Source: Cyclina sinensis
Lineage: Eukaryota; Mollusca; Bivalvia; Venerida; Veneridae
NCBI GenBank assembly: GCA_012932295.1
Contig: JAAONU010000002.1
Location: 38,313,521 to 38,377,520 of the forward strand
Direction of reading: 5' to 3'
DNA: 64,000 nt
Shown here in pieces: positions 1 to 22,255 of the stretch; position 1 is the stretch's first letter; the number at the start of each line of letters is the position of its first letter. The position numbers and the translations under genes were made by a program. The notes under the pieces were generated by a model. That model was not told where the DNA came from. It was given only the letters and a program-made list of their open reading frames with translations, and ran no database searches.

Positions 1-872
1 TTGACCTAGGTTCACCAAACTTGGTATGCTGGTTGGTCATTACCAGTAGATGACCCCTGTTGATTTTGAGGTCATTAGGTCAAAGGTCAAGCTCACAGGG
101 ACCTTCATCCTAGAAAATGGTTTCTGATCAATTACTAGAGAACGCTTTGACCGAGGTTCCCAAACTTGGTATACTGGTTGGTCATCATCAGTAGATGACC
201 CCTATTGACTTTGAGATCATTAGGTCAAAGGTCAAGATCACAGAGACTTTCATCTTAAAAACGGTTTCCGATCAATAACTAGAGAACGCTTTGACCTAGG
301 TTCACCAAACTTGGTAATTTGGTTGGTCATCACCAGTAGATGACCCCTATTGATTTTGAGGTCATTAGGTCAAAGGTCAAGCTCACAGGGACCTTCATCC
401 TAGAAAACGGTTTCTGATCAAAAACTAGAGAACGCTTTGACCGAGGTTCCCAAACTTGGTATACTGGTTGGTCATCATCAGTAGATGACCCCTATTGACT
501 TTGAGGTCATTAGGTCAAAGGTCAAGATCACAGAGACTTTCATCTTAAAAACGGTTTCCGATCAATAACTAGAGAATGCTTTGACCTAGGTTCACCAAAC
601 TTGGTATGTTGGTTGGTCATCACCAGTAGATGACCCCCTATTGATTTTGAGGTCATTAGGTCAAAGGTCAAGCTCACAGAGACTTTGACTCTAAAAACGG
701 TTTCTGATCAATAACTAGAGAATGCTTTGACCTAGGTTCATCAAACTTGGTATGCTGGTTGATCATGACCAGTAAATGACCCCTATTGATTTTGAGGTCA
801 TTAGGTCAAAGGTCAAGGCCACAGGGACCTTGATCCTAAAAACGGTTTCTGATCAGTAACTAGAGAACGCTT
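1..872. repeat. Tandem array of ~146-bp units, six copies
   Basis: Six head-to-tail units start at about 1, 147, 291, 437, 581 and 727 (spacing 144-146 bp) and end near 872. Each unit opens with ttgacc(t/g)aggttc and carries aggtcaaaggtcaag. Copies 2 and 4 share variants (ccgaggttcccaaac) that copies 1 and 3 lack, so the first four copies form a ~290-bp dimer pattern; copies 5 and 6 are both of the first type. The array probably continues left of the window. No coding potential is seen. It lies in the ATIC intron before the first exon visible here. Confidence 0.93.
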
Positions 873-1560
873 TGGCCCAACCACAAGCAATTAGGTGCTG
901 CCAGGGGGCATTTATGTTTTACAAACATTTCTTGTTTTTTGAAGTTTGTCTGGACTACTTCTCCTATACTACTAATGCAATTTGAATGAAATGTTACAGG
1001 ATTTATCGGTACCTCAATTAATTGCGCATATTGAATGGGTTTTTTGGTTGAATGATTTTTGGCTGAGTTATGGCCCTTGAATAAAAAAAGGCGTTTTGGC
1101 CTTTTTATGTTTTTTATGTTACCTGCTACACAGTAGGTGCGACATGCTACCAAGTAGCCGCGACATATAGGGATCACTTCTCTGTTTTCTGTCTGTCTGT
1201 CTGTCTGTCAGTCCGTCTATTCGTCTGTCACTAAACTTGTCTGATATTCTCCTCATAGTCTACTGGTACAATTTCATGCGAACTTTACAGGAATGATCAG
1301 TACCAAGTCTAGTTGTGCATATCATCAGCATTTTCCAGTTCAATTATTTTTGTCAGAGTTTTGGCCCTTTAATGATGTTTATTTTTAAAGTTTGTCCTGA
1401 CTACTTCTCTTATACTACTAATGCAGTTTGAATTAAATGTTACAGGATTGATCGGTACCTCTATTTACATTTCCAACAAACTGTCCAATCACCCCTCAAT
1501 ACAACTGCCTAATTGCCTATCATCAGGCGACACATGTGTTCACTGATCACTCTTGTTAAT
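873..1560. mobile_element. Dispersed repeat remnant with gtctgtctgt run
   Basis: Sequence from about 940 (gaagtttgtctggactactt) is repeated near 1397 with few changes. Between them lie a gcgacatatagggatcactt start and a (gtct)n/gtccgtc stretch at 1187-1225. An end-like segment, ggcgacacatgtgttcactg, lies near 1527. This is the layout of non-autonomous elements common in bivalve genomes, known to me only by general appearance. The element class is inferred and no terminal repeats were proven. Confidence 0.55.
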
Positions 1561-1981
1561 AACTTCATATAGGTAGCGTATTTGTTTCTTGGAAAATTGT
1601 TAGTCATGACCAGAATTTTAAGTCTGTAATTGACCTTTTGAAAGCACCTGCTTCTTACCTTTTACATAAATGCACAGTAACTTGTTTCTTAACTTGATAC
1701 CTCATTGCTTGCTTTGAAATTTTGCAATAAGTTTTTACAAATTGCCTGAGTTTCTGTTTTGACTTGCACTGGAAGATAGAAGAGGCCATGAATTTGATAA
1801 CTGTTCAGAGCCAGAAAGTTGTAAAAAAATATTTTTAAGATGAATAAAACAGTATTCCTGTGTTTTACCAATGTACATGTATGTATCTGATCATATTTTT
1901 TGTAAAGTTCTTTTTTACTGTCAAGGGAGAGTGTACAAGAATAATTGCACCTGTACATGATTTATTTTTTGGTAACTTTAG

Positions 1982-12023
<10,042 letters not shown>

Positions 12024-14439
12024 ATGTCTGTTGAATTATAAGAACATTTTGAATGGTTGGTACTATGTGTTATAAAGTAATACCAGTGAGAGGGCTGTTA
12101 CAAAAAATACTGGCCAGTGTTGAGAAGAGATAGATCTCAAAATAAAATTTTTGTGTTGAAAATACTCAGTAGGAATTAGTTCTAATATTTTTCATTCCAT
12201 TTGTAGGAGTGTGGGATATTTGTAAATAATGATACCATATTGTGTTCATTAAAAAGTGTATGGGAGAGAATTGAATTACGTACCTGGAGCCATGTTCAAA
12301 TTTATAATTAACACAGCTTTTCACTGACGTGGCTTTATTTTCATTTTTTTATGCTAAAAAGTTATAAGATAATAACACCAAATCTTTCTTTTTAAAAGGA
12401 ATTGTGTTGTAGACAGTAAGATAAAACTTTAACTTGCTGTAAATATTTACACCATACTGTGTTCATGTATATAATTTCTTGAAATCTTTGAGCACTTGTT
12501 AGTTGTTTGTTTGTTTGTTTGTTTGTTTGTTTGTTTTATTTCATGTCTTGAATTTGAGATGATGTTACTGATTTGATGACTCCTAAACTTGAAGAAAAAT
12601 TGGCCAACTGGCAGTTTCTTGGAAAATTTTACATTAATTTTGCAGGTGGTTGAAGTGTATTACTAGTGAAATAAAGTTGCCTGCATTTGTAAGCCACATG
12701 TTTTGCATGCAGTTGAAGTTCATTAAATGGAATGAACTGAAATTGCTCATGAGGCATTGGGCTGACTGTAACACAGATCTTGGTATTTTCATTTTTTTCA
12801 CTGGAGTGAACTAAATAATGACTTAAATTTGTTGCACTAATGAAAAAAAAAAGTTATTTACAGTCCTTGAAAAGTCTTTTGCAGTGACCTTGAAATCACG
12901 AAAACTATGTCAAGAACAGTAACAGGGGTAGAGATTAACACACAACAAGAAGATGTTTGGAATGTTTTTTAGCTAGTGCAGTATGGGATGAAAACATGTT
13001 TTAATAATTTTCTCACAAACATGCTTTCAAATGGCTTTTCAGTTCTTTAAATAGGAACAGTACTTGTCTCAAAATGGGTTCTTGGTTTACATCTTGGTAG
13101 GACTTAAACTTGAAGACCTTTAGGTTAAATGGCCTACTCCATAATCTTTACCCAAGAATGTCTTTCTTATGAATTTTAAGTTTTTAACAACAGAGTTAAT
13201 CTATAGAACTCTTAGTCTTTTTTTTTCATGACATCCTTGTAGCTAGTTTTCCATTTATATGGCCACCTTCTGTCAGTTGTATGCTGGTGCCATTTAAAAT
13301 GTTTGAGTTACAATAATATTAAAATGGTTTCAGAAATGTGATTGTATTGTCCTTTTGCAAAAAGTGCTGTTTTTGTGGAAAAAGTCTACAAATGAATCCA
13401 AATAAAGTTAGTTTCAGTGGTTTATATTGTTCTTTTCTATCTAGTTGCCATTTAATCTTTGCATCCAGTCATCAGTATATTTCACATTCTTGTTCTGGCT
13501 AGCAACCAATAGTTGGAACTAAATCAGACATTATGGGAAACCTCAGTACTTTTCACAAGTAGATGTGCTAATCACAAACATGACATTTTTTCACCAAGTC
13601 CTGGGCCAGACAAAGTTCCTGTGTTATCATCACAGGCTATTTCTCAACAACTACCTGGAGGAACTAGATAAAATGATGCAGGGATCTTCAGCACTAGGAT
13701 ATGTGCTTAGTACCAGCATGATGAAGATAGATGGCCTGTCTGAATTTGCTGTATATTAGTAGTTCCATTAAAATTTATGGGAAGCTTCAGTACCAGGAAG
13801 AGAGCTGTACATTACCAGCATGATTTGAACATATTTTTTACATACTGTAGACCTTTTGACTTAGTTACAAGACCATGTGAACTTTCACTATGCATATATT
13901 GTCAGCAAGGCAAGATAGATCTACATATATCTACCTATACTGAAAGATTCTAGGGTTACTAATGGCCTCAACCGAGGGGTCACATGTAAATATGGAGGGA
14001 AATCTTAAAAATTCTTCTTGTATGAAATCACAAGGCCCAGAACCAAGTTGACATCTACCAAGACTGTTCTTACTTTGCCTCTTGGGTCATTTGGGCCCCA
14101 GCATGGGACTCAAATATTTAACATAGATTTATATAACCAAACTCTTAAAATCTTGTCAGAAACCTTCTGAGCTTTGGTAAAAACCAATGCCTTGTGAACC
14201 TCTACCAAGCTTGTTCAGATGATCGTGTTGTCTTGGTTTTTTTTCTTTTATCCTAATGATAGAATCCATTACATTATAATGCTCATGACATATTCAGATG
14301 GGAGACAGTCATTGCTTGCAAAAATTTGTTCATTATTATATTTTTTATTTTTAATCCTAGAAAACAACCATTGACTTTAAAGGAACTTGCTGTCATGTTG
14401 TTCCAGTAATTGTATGCATGGTTGGAATGAATATAAGTT
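12024..14439. other. ATIC 3' UTR and downstream non-coding sequence
   Basis: Candidate polyadenylation signals AATAAA lie at 12141-12146, 12670-12675 and 13401-13406; which is used cannot be told from sequence. A (TTTG)n microsatellite of about eight units covers 12503-12537. No coding exon or structured RNA was recognised. Short open frames (for example 13565-13759) have no splice context or recognisable motif. Confidence 0.5.
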
Positions 14440-15190
14440 ACATGGATATCAGGTGTAATGGTAATTGTAACTTGAAGGCCAAGGTCTTTTTTTTCAATAG
14501 GATCTATTTCTCAGAAACTATCAAAGCTATTCATATCAAATTTGGAATACTTGTTCACTATCAAAATGTGACACCATTGCTAAAGGGCAGATAACCCTCA
14601 AATTTATATTTGCAAAGTTATGCCCCTTTTTTGACTTAGAATTTCTTGGTAAACCGTTTTTATTAATGTCCATTTCTCAAAAAGTGTCAGATATTCCCTT
14701 CAAACTTGGAATACTTGATCACCAGCAAAACCACTACAATGTTGGTATCCATATGCCTGGGGTCAAAAACTTGTATAGGAAAAAAGTTCTTATGGCAAAG
14801 CGCCAAGCCTAGAACTAAACTATTCACTTACATGGGATTGGTAGGTACTCCCCTCCACCCCTGCATGGGACCCTGCTGAATATTTTTTTTCATTATTTTT
14901 TTAATGTGTAGGTACTTGACCCCTCCCCCCACCCTCTAGCCCCTCACCCATTAGATCCCCTGTAATCCGCCCCACCCCCTGGAAATTTTTTTACATTATT
15001 TTTTTAAAACGTAGGTATTTGACTCCCCACCCCGACTAGCCCCCCCCCCCCTAAAAAAAAAATAAATAAATAAATAAAATAAAAATTCTTGCATGAGTAA
15101 CCCCCCCCCCAATCCCATCCCCTCCGGCCAAAATAGAAAAAAAAATCCTTACATGAGTAGGTTATTGCACTCCCCCACTCAATTTTCTTT
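14440..15190. repeat. Degenerate dispersed and low-complexity repeats
   Basis: At 14470-14790 two diverged copies of a repeat share tctcagaaactatcaaag/tctcaaaaagtgtcag and ttggaatacttg. At 14831-15190 a roughly 115-bp degenerate unit recurs (catgggattggtaggtact, gtgtaggtacttgacccct, acgtaggtatttgactccc) with C-rich and A-rich runs. The open frame on the minus strand here is low-complexity Gly/Phe and not a gene. Confidence 0.5.
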
Positions 15191-15386
15191 TTCACTTAGG
15201 CCTCTTGTTTGACTGAGAAAAATGGAGCGTGCTGTCTTGCGGACGGATCTTGTTTTATGTCGAGTATTTTTTTTTATAAAAGTATTTTTCTTTTATCATT
15301 TTATCAAATCTTGGTGGTTCTAGGCAATACAGCGCTGAAAATTTAAGGCTTTTCATATACATATATGTTACCGTAGCAACAGCGTC

Positions 15387-15389
<3 letters not shown>

Positions 15390-15447
<58 letters not shown>

Positions 15448-15722
15448 GAGAGAGCATTCGGACGCATTCGGACATATAGTGGATAGTCATGATGGGTCTG
15501 TCTATGGTGGTAAGAACCCATCTCACAAGAGTTTAGTTATTTTGTAGGGGTACTGATCATCCGATTCCATAAACATGTCTTGTTCTTTTACATGATCAAT
15601 GTTTAGCAAGCGATGCATAAGGACTCTCAGTCGAAAGAAAGTTAGGAAATGAACGGGAGATCAAACTCGAGAACCCCGCATTATAAGCTTTGCGTATTAC
15701 CACTGGACCACTGATCCGCCTA
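15390..15722 (-). mobile_element. tRNA-derived SINE with poly(A) tail
   Basis: On the minus strand the 5' end (about 15722) reads ggcggatcagtggtccagtg, then gtaatacgc, a box A-like segment. A box B-like gagtttgatctccc follows about 40 nt later. The minus-strand 3' end is a 53-nt poly(A), seen as T at 15390-15442 on the + strand. This is the layout of a polymerase III retroposon. The 16825-17048 element has a related head. No clear target-site duplication was found. Confidence 0.75.
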
Positions 15723-16824
15723 GTTTAAATATCTTGCTAGAAACACGAGTCTTGTGACAGCGAACATATTGAAAGAGTTTAACATTGACAGTGCTAATGC
15801 ACAGAATGTGGTAATCCAGAAACTAGATCAGCCAAGAAAGTCTTGTTGAAAAAACTGTAAGAGTTTATCTTTTTAACTGATCAAAGAAGAGAAAAAAATT
15901 GAAGCTGCAACCGCTTAGGTTTAATCAGTCCATTACAGTATACTTAATTTTGTGGAACTGTATAATCATAACTGAATTATGTGCGCGTGTAATGTCTATA
16001 GGCTGTCTGCGATTTTAGGTGATTACGTTTATTTTGAGCGCACATATGATCAACGGTAAATAGAAAACAAAGTTTACTTGTAAGAACCAGATATTTATTA
16101 ATAGCTTCTGCAAAATAGAGATCACGGATCAAGGATACGGCCTTGATTTCAGACGGTTCTTTGAACTGAACAGTTCTTTGAAACAACAGTCAAATTTCGT
16201 TCGCTAGAACCTGAAGGTAGTGAAAAGTGGGTCGAGGGATCGTTGTTTCGAGTCATCAGCTTTATACATTCATCGAGACAATTTTACGTTTACAGAAGAT
16301 GATTTCCTTTAAATTACTTTTTTAACAAAACGTAAAAAATTAAACTGCCATTTTAAGTCATAGCTGCCTTGCATCATGGCCTTCACTTTTATGTCATCAA
16401 AGGGCAAAACACAAAATTACACAGTAAATTTCTGCTATTAACATCGCTTTATTCAAAAAAAAAAAACAGACAGAAAATCGGCATTCACAAAGGATCCAAG
16501 ACATGAATTTTCAAACAAATAAGGTCTGTTATTAAGACCGATTTATTAAAAAGACCAGTCCTGCTTACAGGAGGAAAAATAAACTATTCGGGTAAACGGC
16601 CTATCCGAGCAAGCACGTGTGATCTTTTGATTACATCAGTATTGATTGCTGTAGTTAGTTGTCACAACCTTGATTGTTAAACAAAGTAAGCTCTCCCTAT
16701 TTTGGGGTCATGGATTTATTCCGGATATTCTTTTCAGAAAGTCGACAAATTCTTAAGAAGACTTTGTATGGTATCCTCTGGGTAAAGTATATATAAGCTA
16801 AATCACCGGTATGTACCCATAAAG
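15723..16824. other. Intergenic, no feature recognised
   Basis: No exon, RNA gene or clear repeat was recognised. Short open frames lack splice or family support. Confidence 0.4.
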
Positions 16825-17048
16825 GAACGGATCAGTGGACCGTTGGTAATTGATGCCAGAACTTGAACACGTATAATCCTGGGGTCGCGAGTTTGACATC
16901 CCTCCAGCTCACACCTTCCTCTCAACAGTAAGCATGTCGAAGGACCAGGTGTACGTCTGGAACAGGATGCTTTCAGTATCTTGCAATATTTCCCACAACC
17001 TAGAATAACTAATCTCTTGAGGTGGGCGTCAGTTATAATGAACTACCA
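16825..17048 (+). mobile_element. tRNA-derived SINE, related to the 15390-15722 copy
   Basis: The head reads gaacggatcagtggaccgtt then ggtaat (box A-like), followed by gggtcgcgagtttgacatcc (box B-like). The tail, ggatgctttcagtatcttgc through ccacaacctagaataactaa to gaggtgggcgtcag, is matched by a second tail at 23934-24035. The shared cggatcagtgg.cc..tggtaat head links it to the 15390-15722 SINE. Confidence 0.65.
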
Positions 17049-20000
17049 ACGATATATTAGCTCAGAAACAGACGAATGCATTTTAGAGAATACTGAATTA
17101 AGGGTAACAATTAACTAGAAAAACAACATAATTGGGATGGATGCGTGGGGGATGGGGGTCAAACTAATAGCAGACTAAGGCATCATTTTCATGGTTTCCC
17201 ACTGATAAAATTCAATATAACAGAAATAAACGTACGTTCAAATAAGGGGTTTCGGCTTGTAGTATAATGGCCGTATTACCTATTTTCTAGCCTTATATAC
17301 TTAAAGCGATGGGCCGACGATGAAAAAAAAAAGAGAAAATGTTTATACATCTAGAAATTGTAGCTGTAGTTGTGAAGAACATATCTAAACTAAGTTACTG
17401 ACTTATTTTTGTTACAGAAAGACATCACAATATAAAGTTTTATACAATTTTATCGGTAAAAAATTTCCCCCGTTAGTCACGGGTTAGATACATTCCTTAC
17501 ATCATTAATTTTGACAATTTTTTGATAACTACTCTCCGTGGTGTAGATCGTCGATCTATATTTTTATAGACCGAAAGGGCATGGGTTCGAATCCTGGTAA
17601 AATCAAAACGTTTTTTTTTTAGTTTAAATTCTGTATAGAAGTATTGTGTTTTTACCATAGTATATAAACTTCTCTTAAATTTCAAAGGAAACAAAATCAG
17701 TTAAATTCTGTGAGTCAGTCGCTTTAAGCTTGTTGGTCCTGTCCTCATTTCTCCCACCTACGTGAACAGAATGCTTTTAGTGAAGGCGTGAATTGTTCGT
17801 ACATTTACTTACTATTATAATAAACCCCTTCAGATATCCATTCTCTTTGTTATAAGAGAAAATATAATTGTAGATTTAACAGCAATTTTCTAAGAACTCT
17901 ACTTAACAAGGAAATCTCGTCAACATATCTAATGGCCTTTCCTAAAAGATCTGAGTATACTGGTTTCAATGAGTCACATATGCATTTCTTCAGTGCTTTG
18001 ATTCTCTCCACATAACGTTGTTTGATACAAAAACACACTTATTTCCTATACCAACTGTAATATGCTAATTTCGTCAAAACGACCGTGAACTTAGCACAAC
18101 AATGAAAAAATGGCTGACTCACGAATTCTTTATAATTGGATACAAGGTTAGGTAGCTTCTTATTGCAATATTTCAAATCAGCTGGCGATCAGCTGTATCA
18201 CAGCTGACTGGTAGTATTGTATTTCGTGCGTTTTGAAAAAAATATCAGCCAATTTTCAGGCTCTACTTAACATACATGTGCCAAACCGTATTAAATCACG
18301 CTAGACGAAAGTTTAAATGCTGTTTTCAAGGTAAAATCATAGTCATGACTGGTTTTGTACTGTATAAATAAACATAGTTTTTTAACCACATGGCAATATT
18401 CAGTACATGTTCTTTCTTTCATAAGACCAAGGCAATTTCTAAATAATTTAGCGACATTACAGATTGCTGATTTTAAATAATTTTGCTCTTACAATTTTAA
18501 ATACGAAAAATTCTGCATTTTAGCTCAACTAGGATTTATGATTTGCATGCTATATTTTTGGTTCCTGACATCCTGCAATCAATCTCCTCCAATTAATTTT
18601 TCATTTATATTTCGGCACATTAAGAATACGGTTTAAAAAAAGTTTTGATAGCAGCAGATAAGTCAGACTCATGAAAAGGTCGCACATATATTTTATCTCA
18701 CGTTGACGTTAACGGCGTTTAACAACTTACAATTTCATTAAGATATACACCGAATGGATCGAACTTGTGAAATAAAACGGAGTTTGCCGAATCGCGCTAG
18801 TGTTTTCCTCTAAGAAATGCAGCTGTATTTGCCGACAAGAAATTAATTGAAGTCCTTTATCGTTGAATCGGCGTTACTGTTGCTCGCAATCAAGCACTTA
18901 CAACCAATCACTGACTGTGTTTCCGATAATCTTACCCGATGGTCCGGAGGTTGCCGAGTTTGCATGAATACAACGCTCTATCATTTTCAGCCGCGCTATT
19001 CTCAAAAAGTCAACATTAATACAGTCATGCAAAACCAGCTTTCCCTAAAATAAAGTTTTTTTTTTTTACATTTATTACTTGACTAACTTCAGCGCTAAAG
19101 AAAGTGTCTATTATAACAGAGCACTATGATCTTCAGTCGCCACTCTGTAGAATCTCTGTATACGGAGAGTAGTCGAGCACAGCAGGACTCGAGATTTTCT
19201 TTCGTCAATTTTAATAGTGTATAAAGCCTTATAACCGACGACAGAAACCATGTTTTTTTTTTAATTCCATACTTATTTTAGTACTCCACCGATTTAACCT
19301 ATGAAGACCTAGGGTTAATAATGAAACTTGACTGGACTAAATTCAGTACACCGACGCGACCAAGGCTTCACAAATTTAAGTTTTTTATTGTTACCGAATT
19401 TCGGAATTTTTTTTTTTGTCTTTATCTGGTTAAACTTTAAATAGACTGCCACATAACACTTGCAACCTAATTTCAAGAAAACCAGTCAGTTTCGCCAATT
19501 TCTATGTCGGTCAAAAATAGAATAAATTAAGACAAGTCGGTGAAGTCTTTTTATTGAACATGTATAATGTATGATTTAAAATGAAACAGATGTATGATAA
19601 AAGGTAAAGCGAACTCCATATTGGGTCGTTAAACAGGTAGCCTATAATATGAAATCTCGGTTAACGAGTCGCGGAAGATAATTTGCTGAGTTTTCAAATA
19701 TTGTGGACGCGCTGACCTTATTGAGAAAATTATTTGACAGGAGCTAAGCTAAAAACAAGAATCCGAGGAAAATTCCTAATTACGTACAACATCTGTAGTT
19801 GTAAAATAGTATGATGTTGGTAAAATAATTACAGTAAAACAATTATTGATAGTATTAATAGAAATAATAGGTTAGTTTAAACCTATTTATTTTACATCGT
19901 TCTTGCAACTTATATTAATCTATCTCGATGACTCTTTCCTGGGTTTAAACCAGTACTCGCGCCCAAATGTGGAATTCAGAAAGTCACTGGAGACTCACCC

Positions 20001-20910
20001 CTGCCTGAAAGACTGATGTAGAAATATCAGCTATCATAAAACTACAGCTGTAAAATGATTACCCGACTACACCATCCTTATCATCAAGTTCTTCAGAGTC
20101 TGAAATAAGTAGTCATCGAACCCATTATTACAGGTATGGTATGACAATCAAGTTAAAGGACTATACCGGAATATGTAAATGAGATCCAAAATAAAATCAA
20201 AGTGACACACAAGCAAATAATCGGTCAATACTAATGCATTCGTATTAGCTTCCTTGAAATAAAATAACACGTGTATAAACGGTACCTTTAACTAAAATTC
20301 TTTTTCAATTAAACGGATCACGGTTTAAACGAATGTTCAAAGTTAGTAGTCGTTACGTCATTATACAGGTGAAACTGTCCGAACAAAACGAAACGTCCGA
20401 ATACATTGGCTGTAGCAGAATACTGTTGTCATTGAAGTTTAAAAATACATGTTATGGCTATTATGAACTGTAGACCTAAAAATGATTTGAACAAATAAAA
20501 ATTTAAACTAACCTAAGTGACTTTCATCGCAACTTTATTTCTTTAGACAGCACAGCATGCGCAGTAGATACACATCGATTTAAACCGCTCGTGGTCATGA
20601 ATGTACAGTATTAAGGCTTATATGAGAGAATCATTACTGTATACGTGACAGATACCGGTTTCCAACAGAAATTCAGCGGTAGGCGACAGCTCAGACTGTG
20701 ACTGCCTAACTAACAATCGAAATACACCAGAATAAAAAGAGAAAAGCTCTTATTCTTACAGAAGTGAAGAAAATCTGCAACCAAAGATAAACCTCTGTTA
20801 CCTCCGACTCTTTTTTGACTCATGGCCGAGGCAAATTCAATGAAATAGACAAGTACCCTGAAATTTAACTTCCTACCATAGTGTTACAACAACACTTGCT
20901 TCTAATTCGC
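17049..20910. other. Intergenic, mostly unrecognised; one tRNA-like segment
   Basis: At 17531-17600 a tRNA-like segment has ctccgtggtgtagatcgtcg (box A-like), a short stem around tctatatttttataga, and an excellent box B gggttcgaatcctgg at 17583-17597. It does not fold into a full cloverleaf as far as I can see, so it is probably a SINE head relic. The rest is AT-rich with no exon, conserved RNA or array recognised. Confidence 0.4.
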
Positions 20911-21405
20911 TAGTCCAACTAATCAGACTTGTCGAAGAGACATCGAGAACATTTTTGATAGGCGATGTCTTTTTCCAAGTCCAATCACAAGTTGCATTTT
21001 GATGCTAGAAAGTGCCCAATAAGAAGTCGTTGGGAGCGATAACTAGCATACTTTGAGGGAAATGACCTACACTACCTTTAAGAGAAACAATTTTATACAA
21101 GTTCCCGAAATATCATTTTTCAATGAACAACTTTAAGTATTAAAATTGACTTAAATTTCAATTGCAACGCTAATCGACTACAGATGCGGCCATTTTAAAT
21201 AGCTGGATATGGTAAACGGTGCATCGGTAAACATTAGTTACAAATCCGGATATATGTCATTTATCGGGTATATTTAATTAACTTTTTATTAAATACACCG
21301 AGAACGGTACATTAGAAAACAAAATTTCCATTTCGTATAAGTGAACTCCATCATTACCTGTAAGACATAATGATTTTTCTGCCAGTTTTCACAGCATTAT
21401 TATTT
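20911..21405 (+). repeat. ~0.5-kb dispersed repeat, copy 1
   Basis: Sequence starting tagtccaactaatcagactt and ending near taagacataatgattttt is repeated in the same orientation at 28653-29150. The two are about three-quarters identical by eye, with shared blocks such as gatgtctttttccaagtcca, actagcatactttg and aaaatttccatttcgta. A small hairpin (agacatcg...cgatgtct) lies near the start. There are no terminal inverted repeats and no open frame. The family is unknown. Confidence 0.75.
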
Positions 21406-22005
21406 TTACGGTGATGTCATGCGACATTTCGTTGCGGAAAGAGTTTCGCAGTGCAAATGTGAAATAAATGGCAAATGCACATTAGGGCGACAGGGTTTAT
21501 GAAGTTTTTTTTTCTCTAGAATAGTAATAAAGTATATATTCTTTTGATGTTTAGAGAAAATCGAAGATGTATTTATATTTTAACAGAAAAAAATCAACCA
21601 AAACCAATGGCATTGTGCCGCTAATTTTTCCGTGTACAAAAATGACAATTAAAATTAGGCGTAACGGTTTGACAATAATAAAAATGTCTATAAAATGGGA
21701 CAACCCGTCAACGCCAAATTAATTAGGCTACTAATTCGCCTGCTATGACATATTTAAAAAAGACTAGTATGCGCCATCAAATATAAGTGACGTCAGCTAT
21801 AACCATGTAAACAGGTCTGGAATACTGTGGTATAAGCAGTGGACTACATTCACCTATGCAGAAATATATACTACCGATGATGAAAGATAAGTGGTATTGC
21901 TGGCGTAACAGTACAGCGCAATCTTAATATACCTTCTATATATACTGAAACTGTTACATGTCGGACAAAGTGGCGCGGTTGAACAAAGTGTTATTTTAAT
22001 ACGGG

Positions 22006-22013
22006 TATAAATA
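22006..22013 (+). promoter_or_regulatory. Candidate TATA box of the deiodinase gene
   Basis: TATAAATA in gggtataaataca lies about 250 bp upstream of the deiodinase ATG, predicting transcription from near 22036. The spacing fits a short unspliced 5' UTR. Inferred from motif and position only. Confidence 0.45.
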
Positions 22014-22100
22014 CACCCCGACATACCGATATTTCACGGTCTCTTGGTAGACAGCATTAGCTTCTTTTATTTTAACGAGTGCGAAAACGCGCGTTTTACA

Positions 22101-22166
22101 ATGACAACAGGTATGCTGCTTTCGTGAATGTTTCGCAAGATTTTGGCAATTAACGGATTTCAGTAA
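22101..22166 (+). promoter_or_regulatory. Two upstream ORFs in the deiodinase leader
   Basis: If transcription starts near the TATA box, the leader contains an 8-codon ORF at 22101-22127 (ending TGA) and a directly following 12-codon ORF at 22128-22166 (ending TAA). A further minimal ATG-to-stop of four codons lies near 22219. None overlaps the main start at 22256. They could reduce translation; this is inference. Confidence 0.35.
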
Positions 22167-22255
22167 AGACTAGTGCATCCTATTCGGTGAACGGTAATTA
22201 CCAACAGAAGGCGACGTAATGAACATTTTTTAAAGCAACAGAAAAAAACGAAGCG

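Noticed and set aside
1..872. CRISPR-like appearance of regularly spaced repeats
   Set aside because: The units are continuous ~146-bp tandem copies without unique spacers, in an animal genome.
15004..15195. Minus-strand ORF rich in Gly and Phe
   Set aside because: Produced by poly(C)/poly(A) low-complexity sequence.
17531..17600. Functional tRNA gene suggested by a perfect box B
   Set aside because: Acceptor and D arms do not pair properly by eye and the segment resembles a SINE head.
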